This document shows, one piece after another, positions 17,174 to 25,499 of a stretch of DNA of 64,000 nt. Position 1 is the first letter of the stretch. Every line of letters starts with the position of its first letter. The stretch spans positions 2,057,501 through 2,121,500 of the forward strand of contig NC_015945.1 in NCBI RefSeq assembly GCF_000224085.1. Reading direction: 5' to 3'. The DNA comes from Allomuricauda ruestringensis DSM 13258 (GTDB lineage: Bacteria > Bacteroidota > Bacteroidia > Flavobacteriales > Flavobacteriaceae). Position numbers and translations under genes: made by a program. Below the pieces are notes generated by a model. It was given only the letters and a program-made list of their open reading frames with translations. It was not told the DNA's origin and searched no databases.

Positions 17174-18070
17174 TTACCCGTTTAAAGCCACTACTTCCTT
17201 GATTTTTTCACCCATCATGTTCTTGAGCATGGTCTCGATGCCATTTTTTAGGGTAAATGTAGAAGATGGACAACCACTACAAGCACCTTGAAGGATTACG
17301 CTAACCGTACCACTTTGCTCTTCATAAGATTGGAAAAGAATGTTTCCGCCATCGCTGGCAACGGCAGGTTTTACATATTCTTCCAAAATGTCTATGATTT
17401 GCAGGGAAGTATCATCATAATCGGTCTGCACCGTTTTTTGCTCTACCGTTTCCTTACTTTTTTGAATGGCCTCTGCTGTTACCACGTCCTTGCCATCAGC
17501 CAAATAATCCCTGATGAACTCACGCAATTGCATGTTGATTTCCTCCCAATCCGCAACCTCATATTTAGTAACGGAAACATAGTTTTCGTCCATAAAGACC
17601 TCTTTTACAAAGGGAAGATGGAACAATTCTATGGCTAAAGGCGAATCTTTCGCTTCATCAATATTCTTGAATTCGTAGGTGCTGGGAACAATGCGCTTGT
17701 TGGAAACAAACTTCATCACCGCAGGATTGGGGGTCACCTCCGCATAAACGGTAATGGGTTGCTTCTTTTTAATATCTTCTTCATTGACCACGGGTTCTCC
17801 AGCGTTAAGGTATTCCACCAATTGCTGGGCCACTTCGTCCTTTACATCGTCCCACTCCACAATGTCAAACTTTTCCAAAGCCACAAAATTACTGGCAATG
17901 TAAACGGTTTTGATAAAAGGCAAGTAGAAAAGTTGTTGGGCCAAAGGAGAATTTTTGGCCTCGTCTATGTTTTTATATTCATAGTTGCCCTTAGCCAAAA
18001 AATGATTGGCTTCCAACTTGATTATCTTGGGGTTGTTGGTTGGAACAACGGTAATGTTATATTCTTTCAT
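17174..18070 (-). CDS. NifU-family Fe-S scaffold with duplicated N-terminal domain
   Basis: A 298-residue Fe-S cluster scaffold or carrier. The C-terminal NifU domain (about 218-298) has the cluster-binding CSGC (C264 and C267) in QGACSGCPSSTFTLKNGIE. The N-terminal half has two copies of the Nfu N-terminal domain, each with the pattern YEYKNIDEAKNSPLAQQLFYLP / YEFKNIDEAKDSPLAIELFHLP; most Nfu proteins have one. The start at 18070 is chosen because the promoter (-7 element at 18086-18093) lies inside the longer frame that opens at 18097. Likely roles are delivery of clusters to late targets such as lipoate or respiratory enzymes. Confidence 0.93.
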   Translation of the reverse strand: MKEYNITVVPTNNPKIIKLEANHFLAKGNYEYKNIDEAKNSPLAQQLFYLPFIKTVYIASNFVALEKFDIVEWDDVKDEVAQQLVEYLNAGEPVVNEEDIKKKQPITVYAEVTPNPAVMKFVSNKRIVPSTYEFKNIDEAKDSPLAIELFHLPFVKEVFMDENYVSVTKYEVADWEEINMQLREFIRDYLADGKDVVTAEAIQKSKETVEQKTVQTDYDDTSLQIIDILEEYVKPAVASDGGNILFQSYEEQSGTVSVILQGACSGCPSSTFTLKNGIETMLKNMMGEKIKEVVALNG

Positions 18071-18085
18071 CTTGAATCTTTTGTA

Positions 18086-18116
18086 CAAAAATACCAATAG
18101 TTAGGATGCGCAGCAA
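18086..18116 (-). promoter_or_regulatory. Promoter for the NifU-family gene
   Basis: On the minus strand, TTG (18116-18114), 20 nt, TATTTTTG (18093-18086). Initiation near 18079 gives a leader of about 9 nt to the ATG at 18070. Confidence 0.7.
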
Positions 18117-18195
18117 AATATTATAATAATGTGCACCACTTACCGTTATCTTAGTGTTTTATTGTATTGAACAACCATCTAGCCCCAACCGTCAC

Positions 18196-19191
18196 ATGAG
18201 ACGTATTTTAACCTCAATTATCCTAACCATGTTTTTTGGGTCCGTGGCCAAAGCACAGGAAGGAATTCCCGTGTATTTTGATTACTTGGCGGACAATTAT
18301 TACTTAGTCTACCCATCCATGGCAGGTATTGCCGAGGGGACCAAGGTTCGTCTTACCGCTAGGAAACAGTGGTTTAATGTGGATGAAGCACCAAGCTTAC
18401 AAACATTGAACATAAATTCCAGGGTTGGTGAGCGCAGTGGGATAGGGGGCATACTTTTTAACGATTCCAATGGATACCATTCACAAACGGGCTTCAAAGC
18501 TACTTACGCGCACCATTTGCAGTTAGGCGGCGATTTTAGAACGCTCAACCAACTATCTTTAGGTTTGAGTGCAGGCATTATTCTTAGTAGTTTGGACGAA
18601 ACGGAATTTAGGTCCGTGAATCCAGACCCTGTTGTTACTGGGGTAAAGAACACAGCGAGCTATTTTAATGTGGATTTGGGTGTTTCCTATAATTTGTTCG
18701 AGTTTTATGCACATGCTGCTATTTTAAATGTTTTGGGGAGTGGACGTGACCTATACTCAGCAGCCGAATTTGACAACTTGAGGCGCTACTTGTTCTCCGT
18801 AGGATATGTTTTTGGAAGAAATACACGGATTGAACCATCCATTTTGTTCCAGATGACGGATTTTACCAAAGAGAAGACGGTAGATTTGAATGCTAAAGTG
18901 TACCGAGATGTGAGTTTTGGTACAGTGTGGGCCGGTTTGTCATACCGACGTAGTTTTGATGGGGCACAATTTCAATCCAACGGAAATTTCGGGGAACAAC
19001 GTTTGCAATTGTTTACGCCAATTATCGGGGTTAATGTGAATAGATTCATGTTCTCGTACAATTATTCCTATCAATCCGGGGATATCCGTTTTGATAATGG
19101 TGGTTTCCATCAAATCACTTTGGGTTACGATTTTGGACAAAGCGACCAAGGCAATCGTTACGATTGTTACTGCCCGGCTGCTAACAATTAA
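18196..19191 (+). CDS. PorP/SprF family T9SS outer-membrane protein (stand-alone)
   Basis: A 331-residue beta-barrel protein with a signal peptide (MRRILTSIILTMFFGSVAKAQ) and the PorP/SprF pattern: an early YLVYPSMAGIAEG, glycine and aromatic strands, and a final HQITLGYDFG. PorP/SprF proteins act as outer-membrane attachment partners for T9SS-exported adhesins. The frame extends to a GTG at 18154, but the signal peptide begins at 18196. Unlike the copy at 30310 it has no adhesin gene beside it, so its cargo must lie elsewhere, or it has another role. Confidence 0.85.
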   Translation: MRRILTSIILTMFFGSVAKAQEGIPVYFDYLADNYYLVYPSMAGIAEGTKVRLTARKQWFNVDEAPSLQTLNINSRVGERSGIGGILFNDSNGYHSQTGFKATYAHHLQLGGDFRTLNQLSLGLSAGIILSSLDETEFRSVNPDPVVTGVKNTASYFNVDLGVSYNLFEFYAHAAILNVLGSGRDLYSAAEFDNLRRYLFSVGYVFGRNTRIEPSILFQMTDFTKEKTVDLNAKVYRDVSFGTVWAGLSYRRSFDGAQFQSNGNFGEQRLQLFTPIIGVNVNRFMFSYNYSYQSGDIRFDNGGFHQITLGYDFGQSDQGNRYDCYCPAANN

Positions 19192-19212
19192 TTCGCATAA
19201 CAATTGAAATTA

Positions 19213-19237
19213 TGTCAGTTCGAGCGTAGTCGAGAAC
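19213..19237 (+). repeat. TGTCA-hairpin repeat, single unit (arm GTTC)
   Basis: TGTCA followed by arm GTTC, core GAGCGTAGTCGA, arm GAAC, then T6. It belongs to the dispersed family whose core is fixed and whose arms vary but stay complementary. It could also terminate the PorP/SprF transcript. Confidence 0.7.
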
Positions 19238-19426
19238 TTTTTTAGGAGTAAAGAGTCAAGAATAAGTACTTTTAGGTAGTTCAGACTTCAGACATCCAAG
19301 TTCTGTTCTATGACTTCTGATTTTAGAAAACCTTCGCGATAATTTGTGGAATTTGTGTCAACCCCTCCGTTTTTAATCTTTTTTCCTATGCGATATTTTT
19401 TTTGACACCATTCAGAATTGATATTA

Positions 19427-19485
19427 TGTCACATCGAGCGCAGTCGAGATGTCGTTAAAAGTTCACGACTACGCTCCATGTGACA
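19427..19485 (+). repeat. Paired TGTCA-hairpin element (arm CATC)
   Basis: The left half is TGTCA, CATC, core GAGCGCAGTCGA, GATG. The right half is an inverted, slightly degraded copy ending in TGACA. The two 20-nt halves (19428-19447 and 19465-19484) match at 17 of 20 positions as an inverted repeat, so the whole can fold as one long stem or two small ones. Confidence 0.75.
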
Positions 19486-19506
19486 ACGTGCCTTTGATTG
19501 GCAATT

Positions 19507-20682
19507 CTATTTTTTATCCCAAGTATAATTTTTCTTTGAAGCCTGGGCCTTTATGGCCGAAAGCATAGCATTCTCTAGCTCTCCCGCTTCTTCTTTTTGA
19601 TGCTCGGCAATGTAGGCCTCACGTTTGGCATTGAGTTCCTGTATCCGCTTTTGGATTTCTTCCCGTTCCGTTTTCTTTTGCTTTACATAAGCCTTGATCT
19701 CATTTTCGGATTTTCCTTGAAGTTCTTTTGGCAAATCTCGGTCTTTCAATTCGGATATGACCGCTTCATCCTCATCTGCGGCATCCACCAGGTCCCAAGT
19801 AGCGTTTTTGTACAATCTGGAACTTTTGCTCACGGCACGCTTTACGACAACGGCCTCTTCCAATTCGGCGGCATTGGCATCCTGCATGGATTGGAGTTCC
19901 TTTTTTTGTCTTCCGCTGGAACCATAGGAGATGTAAGTGTTGTTCAATTTGGAATTCAGCTGAATGATGATGTCATCGTAAGGAGTGTTTATATGAACCA
20001 CTTGTCTGTTGTGGTCGATTGCCATATACTCACCACCGGTAAGCGTAGCTCCTTTTTTCCACATGGTAGAAATGCCTTGGTCGTAGTTGCCGCAAAAAAT
20101 GGTATTCACAATAATGTCTTTTTCCTTGGCATTGGTTGCTGCATCCCTATAATCCAACTTCCCTTGCGTAAAAGGTTCGTTGCCAGCAATAAAGATCATT
20201 TTAAGGTCGTCGGCGTTTTTGCCCCAGTCCAATTGCTTTAAAGAAGTATGGATGACTTGTCCGCAATATTCCTCACCTCCGTTCGTGGTCAGAGAAAATA
20301 GTTTCTCCGAAATCTCATCCAGGTCATTGCTAAATCCCAAAACCTGTCTAATGTATCCTTCACGGGACGAAAGGTTGTCATTCCCATACTCATAAAGCGC
20401 AATTTGAAGGGAAGGCCGAGCATTGGTACCGCATTTGGCATGGGTAAATTCGTTTACAATGTCCCATAATTGTGCCTTGGCTTGGTTGATGAGCCCATCC
20501 ATGCTATTGCTGGTGTCCAATAATAAGGCAATTTTAACGTATTGTTCCTTTGGTTTTGTCTCAGCATATTGAGTGACCAATGTAGTTTTGTCGTTGTTCT
20601 GGGCTTTAAGGTTACAACCGTAGCTTGTACCTGTCATAAATAGCAAAAATGCCGTACCCAATAAATAATTTATATGTTTCAT
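19507..20682 (-). CDS. VWA-domain protein (exported)
   Basis: A 391-residue protein with an N-terminal signal (cysteine about residue 23, lipobox-like but imperfect) and a von Willebrand factor A domain. The MIDAS motif is DTSNSM, the later threonine loop SLTTNGGEEYCG and the acidic FIAGNEPF. The C-terminal third (about 250-391) is a charged, helix-rich region with many Lys/Glu, probably a coiled coil. Such proteins often bind metal-dependent protein partners in the periplasm. The start at 20682 (MKHINYLLG) gives a proper signal peptide; the frame extends 26 codons further without one. Confidence 0.82.
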   Translation of the reverse strand: MKHINYLLGTAFLLFMTGTSYGCNLKAQNNDKTTLVTQYAETKPKEQYVKIALLLDTSNSMDGLINQAKAQLWDIVNEFTHAKCGTNARPSLQIALYEYGNDNLSSREGYIRQVLGFSNDLDEISEKLFSLTTNGGEEYCGQVIHTSLKQLDWGKNADDLKMIFIAGNEPFTQGKLDYRDAATNAKEKDIIVNTIFCGNYDQGISTMWKKGATLTGGEYMAIDHNRQVVHINTPYDDIIIQLNSKLNNTYISYGSSGRQKKELQSMQDANAAELEEAVVVKRAVSKSSRLYKNATWDLVDAADEDEAVISELKDRDLPKELQGKSENEIKAYVKQKKTEREEIQKRIQELNAKREAYIAEHQKEEAGELENAMLSAIKAQASKKNYTWDKK

Positions 20683-20880
20683 GATGCAATAATTTTTAAA
20701 GTTGAGGTAAATGTATCTGCATCTTTCATGAATAAAAAACCAGAATGAGTAACACGGCACTTAAAATGAGTGACCGAACCGGATTACTTCGTGACCAAGG
20801 ATAATCATGGTGTTTTTTAGCCTAATTCAGCGGGAACCCATTTTTTAAAATGCCTGGGAAGCAGTATGTTTACCTAAGTT

Positions 20881-23097
20881 ATGATTCATAAGGCATACAT
20901 AGTGTTATTGGTGTTGATGGCCTCCCTGAGCAGTTTGGCGCAAGTTGGAAATGTGCAAGGGCAAATGGAAATCAAAGGTTCCGTAAAGGGCAAGGAGAAC
21001 TATGTGCCCATTTCTGGAGTTCAGGTTTCCATCGATAAGGGAGCTTACACCAGAACCAATGCCTTGGGCGAGTTTACCATTAAGGCATCCATTGGGGATA
21101 TGTTGATTATTGAAGGACCGGAATTGGAAACGGTTCGTTACCGCATTAAATCAGATGAAGACGTGGATGTACTGGTGGAGGGCTATGGCGGTTCAACGTC
21201 CTCACGAAAGCAAAAGCGCGAAGTATCCAGTTCAAGAAATAATCTGATGGACCATCAGCGCTTTTTGGATTCGGCCAATTTCTACAAAAAGAAGGACCTT
21301 GAGAAAAGTATCGACTTTATTGCCCGTTCCATGGAGCCATTGGGGAGCATAGGAAACAAGCGAGAGTTTTCATCATCCCTTCGAACACTTGGAGAAATTT
21401 ACATGTACCACAAGCAGTACGATTTGGCCATTACAAATTTTAAGGATGCTTTGACCGCCCTAACATCCAATAAAACCAAATTGTTGTTGGGTAAGGTCTA
21501 TGTGCTGAACGGTGACCATGAAAGTGCAATTTCCATTTTGGAACCATTGGTAGTAGAGAAAAATATGGTACCGTACCAGCGGGTGGAACTTTTTGAAACT
21601 TTGGGAGATGCCAATAAGGAACTGTCGAACTTAAAGCAAGCCCAAGACTATTACCAACAAGGATTGCTCATTGCGAAAAAAAACCAAATCTCTCCGAAGG
21701 AGATAGACTTAAGTTCCAAAATTGCCGATGCCTTTGCCAGTGAAAACAGGGTGATTGAGGCCGAGGGCTTTTATCAAAATTCCTTGAACCTATCCAAACA
21801 AGTGGCACCCGAACGGTTGATTCAAGAAAGTGAAAAAGTAGCGGATTTTTACAATCAAAAAAACCGATATGATGACGAGATCCAGTTGCGCAAAAAAAAC
21901 TTGGACGAACTGGAACAGCTGCCCAAATCCAATGTTTCTTCAAACGAGAAAGGAGTCTCAGCAAGGGATACCATTACCTCGCAGCGCATCAATTATAAAA
22001 TTGCCAATGCATATATTGCCCAGGATAAATTGGATGAGGCCATACCTTACTTGGAAAAAAGTATTGTCGAAGCCGATAGGGACGATGATTTGATCGTACA
22101 AAAGGACGCTACGCGGAAATTGTCCGAAGTGTATCGCTACAAGGGCGATTATACCAAGGCATTGGAATCTTACCAAGATTATGTGGCCGTGGTGGACAGT
22201 TTGTATGTGCGAAAAGAGCAGGAAATATCACGGGCCGCCCGCTTTAATCGGGAAATAGCGAACACGCAGAACCGCATTTCCAGTTTGGAACAGGAGCGGG
22301 AACTCAGTCAAAGCAAGTACAGCTTGGCCGTTACGGAGCAGCAGTTGTACGAAGAGACCAGCAAGCGCCAAAAATGGATCATTTATTCATTAATATTCGG
22401 GATAGCCCTTATGGCACTCACCGCATTTTTGTATTACCGGAGCAACAAACAGCAAAAACTGGCCAACAACCTTTTGGCGTTGAAATCGCTTCGAACCCAA
22501 ATGAATCCCCATTTTATTTTTAATGCGCTCAATTCTGTGAACAATTATATTGCCAAGAGCGACGAGCGAAGTGCCAACCGCTTTTTGAGCGAGTTCTCCG
22601 TATTGATGCGTAGCGTACTCGAGAATTCGGAGGAAGATTTTATTCCACTTGCCAAAGAATTGGAGTTGTTGGAACTTTATGTAAAACTGGAACATTCGCG
22701 ATTTTCGGATAAGTTTGATTATGAAATTGAGGTAGACGACAAAATCGACATAGCTGCCTTTCAAATTCCGCCCATGCTACTTCAACCTTATATTGAAAAT
22801 GCTATATGGCATGGTTTGCGCTACAAAGAAGAAAAAGGATTTTTAAAAATAAAAGTGAGACAGGTCACCAATGATCTGCTCGAAATCTGTATCGAGGACA
22901 ACGGTATTGGAAGGAAAAAATCGGCGGCCCTGAAGACCACCAATCAAAAGAAACAGAAATCAAAAGGGATGGGAAATATCCAAAAGCGAATCCAAATTTT
23001 GAACGATATGTACAAAAATCGGGTAGATGTATCCATTTCTGATTTAAATAACGACCGAACGGGTACAATGGTATCCTTAAAACTTAAAAAACAATGA
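20881..23097 (+). CDS. LytS-type sensor histidine kinase with TPR sensor region
   Basis: A 738-residue histidine kinase. It has a signal peptide (1-20), a carboxypeptidase regulatory-like beta domain (about 30-105), and tetratricopeptide repeats (about 120-450). A coiled segment, a single transmembrane helix (about 499-520) and a His-kinase domain of the LytS type follow, with QMNPHFIFNALNS and the phospho-acceptor H544, then an ATPase with ENAIWHGL and EDNGIGR. The periplasmic TPR array, without a classical sensor domain, is common in Bacteroidota. It overlaps the LytTR regulator gene by 4 nt, so the two form a two-component pair. The signal is unknown. Confidence 0.92.
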   Translation: MIHKAYIVLLVLMASLSSLAQVGNVQGQMEIKGSVKGKENYVPISGVQVSIDKGAYTRTNALGEFTIKASIGDMLIIEGPELETVRYRIKSDEDVDVLVEGYGGSTSSRKQKREVSSSRNNLMDHQRFLDSANFYKKKDLEKSIDFIARSMEPLGSIGNKREFSSSLRTLGEIYMYHKQYDLAITNFKDALTALTSNKTKLLLGKVYVLNGDHESAISILEPLVVEKNMVPYQRVELFETLGDANKELSNLKQAQDYYQQGLLIAKKNQISPKEIDLSSKIADAFASENRVIEAEGFYQNSLNLSKQVAPERLIQESEKVADFYNQKNRYDDEIQLRKKNLDELEQLPKSNVSSNEKGVSARDTITSQRINYKIANAYIAQDKLDEAIPYLEKSIVEADRDDDLIVQKDATRKLSEVYRYKGDYTKALESYQDYVAVVDSLYVRKEQEISRAARFNREIANTQNRISSLEQERELSQSKYSLAVTEQQLYEETSKRQKWIIYSLIFGIALMALTAFLYYRSNKQQKLANNLLALKSLRTQMNPHFIFNALNSVNNYIAKSDERSANRFLSEFSVLMRSVLENSEEDFIPLAKELELLELYVKLEHSRFSDKFDYEIEVDDKIDIAAFQIPPMLLQPYIENAIWHGLRYKEEKGFLKIKVRQVTNDLLEICIEDNGIGRKKSAALKTTNQKKQKSKGMGNIQKRIQILNDMYKNRVDVSISDLNNDRTGTMVSLKLKKQ

Positions 23098-23828
23098 TGG
23101 AACTCAAAGCGGTCATTGTGGAAGATGAAACCAATAGCCGGGAAATACTTCGGAACTATTTGGCCAAATACTGCAAAAACATCCATTTGATGGGAGAGGG
23201 AGCAACCATTGAAGAGGGGTTGGCCCAGATTAAAAAGCATGACCCAGATTTGGTATTTTTGGATGTGGAAATGCCCTTTGGCAACGCTTTTGATCTATTG
23301 GACAAAATTCCCGACCGTGCATTCGAGACCATTTTCGTTACGGCCTACAATCAATATGCCATGGATGCACTGAACCATCATGCGGCCTATTATTTAATGA
23401 AACCCATCAATATTGATGAATTGATCAAGGCAGTGGACTACGTTAGGGCCATCAAGGAGAAAGAAAATGCCTTGGAGGGACAAGTGCTCCAAGCAAGGCC
23501 CGTTCGTGCAGAAGGAAAAATAACCCTGCCCCAACAAGATGGTTTTCAAGTGTTGGACGTATCGGACATCTATTTTTGTAAAGCAGATGATAACTACACC
23601 GAAATCTATCTGGAAAAGAAAAGAATAGTGGTGAGCAAAACACTAAAATATTTTGAAGAAGCACTAAAACCCTATTCCTTTGCCCGCATACATAAATCCT
23701 ATTTGGTAAATGTTGTGGAGGTGGTCAAGTACAAGAAAGGAAAAGGAGGAAGCGTTGTGCTTTCCAATGGCAAGGAACTTTCCGTTTCCGCTTCCAAAAA
23801 AGCCGATCTATTGTCGTATTTTCAATAA
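23094..23828 (+). CDS. LytTR-family response regulator
   Basis: A 244-residue regulator with a receiver domain (about residues 5-120; acidic pocket E10/D11, phospho-acceptor D57 in VFLDVEMPF, Thr in FVTAY, and K in LMKPI). The C-terminal LytTR DNA-binding domain (about 145-244) has the pattern YFCKADDNYTEIYL and ARIHKSYLVN. LytTR proteins bind direct repeats about 10 bp apart. It would be phosphorylated by the kinase encoded directly upstream (4-nt overlap). Confidence 0.95.
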   Translation: MMELKAVIVEDETNSREILRNYLAKYCKNIHLMGEGATIEEGLAQIKKHDPDLVFLDVEMPFGNAFDLLDKIPDRAFETIFVTAYNQYAMDALNHHAAYYLMKPINIDELIKAVDYVRAIKEKENALEGQVLQARPVRAEGKITLPQQDGFQVLDVSDIYFCKADDNYTEIYLEKKRIVVSKTLKYFEEALKPYSFARIHKSYLVNVVEVVKYKKGKGGSVVLSNGKELSVSASKKADLLSYFQ

Positions 23829-23843
23829 AGTATCACATCGAGC

Positions 23844-23868
23844 TGTTACCCTGAGTGGAGTCGAAGGG
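23844..23868 (+). repeat. TGTCA-hairpin repeat, single unit (arm CCCT)
   Basis: TGTTA (one change from TGTCA), arm CCCT, core GAGTGGAGTCGA, arm AGGG. A further GTCGAG fragment follows at 23872. It lies between the regulator gene and the carbonic anhydrase-like gene, and covers the false upstream start of the latter. Confidence 0.65.
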
Positions 23869-23910
23869 GTAGTCGAGCATACACAGACAAAAACCTCAAA
23901 ATATATTAGA

Positions 23911-24426
23911 ATGATTATGAAATCCGTGAGGGGCAAATCCCCAGAAATAGGAAAAGACTGTTTTATAGCCGAAAATGCCACCATTGTTGGCGAGGTGAGT
24001 ATGGGCGATCAATGTAGCGTTTGGTTCAATGCCGTGATCAGGGGCGATGTCCATTTTATAAAAATGGGCAACAAAGTGAATGTACAGGATGGTGCCGTTA
24101 TCCACTGCACCTATCAAAAATCTCCGACCACTATTGGAAACAATGTGTCCATTGGGCATAATGCCATCGTCCATGGCTGTACCATTAAGGACAATGTGCT
24201 TGTGGGTATGGGGAGTATTATTATGGATGATTGCGTGGTGGAAAGCAACTCCATTATTGCGGCAGGGGCTGTGGTTACCAAAGGTACACTTGTAGAAGCC
24301 GGGAGTATATATGCCGGAATGCCCGCCAAGAAAATAAAAGATATCAGTCCCGAACTTTCTTCGGGGGAAATTTACCGAATTGCCAACAATTACATAAAAT
24401 ATTCCAGTTGGTTTAAGGAAGGGTAA
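23911..24426 (+). CDS. Gamma-carbonic anhydrase-like hexapeptide protein
   Basis: A 171-residue left-handed beta-helix protein with hexapeptide repeats from about residue 20 to 150. Histidines in VHFIKMG, VIHCTY and NAIVHGC match the three Zn ligands of gamma-class carbonic anhydrases (Cam/YrdA/PaaY group). Most such paralogues have weak or no CO2 hydration activity, so a non-enzymatic or acyl-CoA-related role is possible. The start at 23911 (or ATG at 23917) is used; the frame runs back into the regulator gene and the repeat, which cannot be coding. Confidence 0.9.
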   Translation: MIMKSVRGKSPEIGKDCFIAENATIVGEVSMGDQCSVWFNAVIRGDVHFIKMGNKVNVQDGAVIHCTYQKSPTTIGNNVSIGHNAIVHGCTIKDNVLVGMGSIIMDDCVVESNSIIAAGAVVTKGTLVEAGSIYAGMPAKKIKDISPELSSGEIYRIANNYIKYSSWFKEG

Positions 24427-24442
24427 GCAAACAAATTATCCC

Positions 24443-24450
24443 TATTTTTG
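24443..24450 (+). promoter_or_regulatory. -7 element before fabD
   Basis: TATTTTTG (24443-24450) fits TAnnTTTG, 24 nt before the ATG. No TTG lies 18-23 nt upstream. Confidence 0.45.
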
Positions 24451-24473
24451 TCCCACTCAAAAACTCGACAACT

Positions 24474-25358
24474 ATGAACGCATATATTTTTCCAGGACAG
24501 GGGGCACAATTTGTAGGTATGGGCTTGGACCTCTACGAAAACCATTCCGAAGCACAGGAACTTTTTGAAAAAGCCAACGAAATTCTTGGGTTTTCCATAA
24601 CCGATATCATGTTCGAGGGCGCTGCCGAAGATTTAAAGCAGACCAAGGTGACCCAGCCTGCTATCTTTTTGCACTCCGTGATTTTGAGCAAGGTGTTGGG
24701 GGATACCTTTAAACCCGATATGGTTGCTGGTCACTCTTTGGGGGAATTCTCCGCATTGGTGGCCAATGGAACATTAAATTTTGAAGATGGCCTAAAATTG
24801 GTTTCACAACGTGCCCTTGCCATGCAAAAAGCCTGTGAAATTCAACCCAGTACCATGGCCGCTGTTTTGGGCTTGGAAGATGAGGTAGTGGAAAAGATTT
24901 GTGCCGAAGTGGAAGGCATTGTGGTTCCCGCCAACTATAATTGCCCAGGACAATTGGTAATTTCTGGTGAGGTGGATGCCGTAAACATCGCCTGTGAAAA
25001 AATGAAGGAAGCTGGAGCAAGAAGAGCCTTGTTGTTGCCCGTGGGAGGAGCATTTCATTCCCCTTTAATGGAGCCTGCCAGGGAAGAATTGGCAGCAGCG
25101 ATTGAATCTACGGAATTCAAAATACCTACTTGCCCTATTTATCAAAATGTAACGACTACGGCCGTGTCCGATGCCGAAGAAATCAAGAAGAATTTAATAC
25201 TACAATTAACTGCTCCCGTAAAGTGGACGCAAAGCGTGCAACAAATGGTGAAAGATGGAGCCACATCCTTTGTGGAAGTAGGGCCGGGCAAGGTGTTGCA
25301 AGGCTTGGTGAAAAAAATCCACCGCGAGGCCGAAACCACTTCTGCGACAGTTTCGTAG
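24474..25358 (+). CDS. fabD: Malonyl-CoA:ACP transacylase
   Basis: FabD loads malonate from CoA to acyl carrier protein, the first committed step of type II fatty-acid synthesis. It has the normal family length (294), N-terminal FPGQGAQFVGMG, the nucleophile S88 in AGHSLGEF, catalytic H195 in GAFHSPLM, and the C-terminal EVGPGKVLQGL. A perfect terminator closes the gene 46 nt downstream. The other fab genes are not here. Confidence 0.96.
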   Translation: MNAYIFPGQGAQFVGMGLDLYENHSEAQELFEKANEILGFSITDIMFEGAAEDLKQTKVTQPAIFLHSVILSKVLGDTFKPDMVAGHSLGEFSALVANGTLNFEDGLKLVSQRALAMQKACEIQPSTMAAVLGLEDEVVEKICAEVEGIVVPANYNCPGQLVISGEVDAVNIACEKMKEAGARRALLLPVGGAFHSPLMEPAREELAAAIESTEFKIPTCPIYQNVTTTAVSDAEEIKKNLILQLTAPVKWTQSVQQMVKDGATSFVEVGPGKVLQGLVKKIHREAETTSATVS

Positions 25359-25403
25359 GCAAGGAAAACACTTTATCCGAATAAACTGAGGTTTAAACTA
25401 ATT

Positions 25404-25428
25404 GGCAAGGATGTTCCTTGCCTTTTTT
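25404..25428 (+). terminator. Rho-independent terminator after fabD
   Basis: GGCAAGGA (25404-25411), loop TGT, TCCTTGCC (25415-25422), T6. The stem is perfect. Confidence 0.9.
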
Positions 25429-25499
25429 GTAATATTGGTAGCCCCAAATCACCGACCTATATGTAGCTTTTGGATAAACTGAAATTGATTGAATTGGTG

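Larger units (their letters stand above)
19192..19506 (+). other. Intergenic stretch with two hairpin repeats
   Basis: No convincing gene in this 315-nt gap between convergent genes. It carries one single hairpin unit (19213-19237) and one paired element (19427-19485), described separately. The AT-rich 180 nt between them shows nothing recognisable. Confidence 0.7.

Noticed and set aside
19597..20241. 214-codon frame opposite the VWA gene
   Set aside because: It is a shadow of the VWA coding strand with no supporting features.
23710..23910. Upstream extension of the gamma-carbonic anhydrase-like gene
   Set aside because: It runs through the regulator gene and a repeat unit; the hexapeptide protein starts at 23911.
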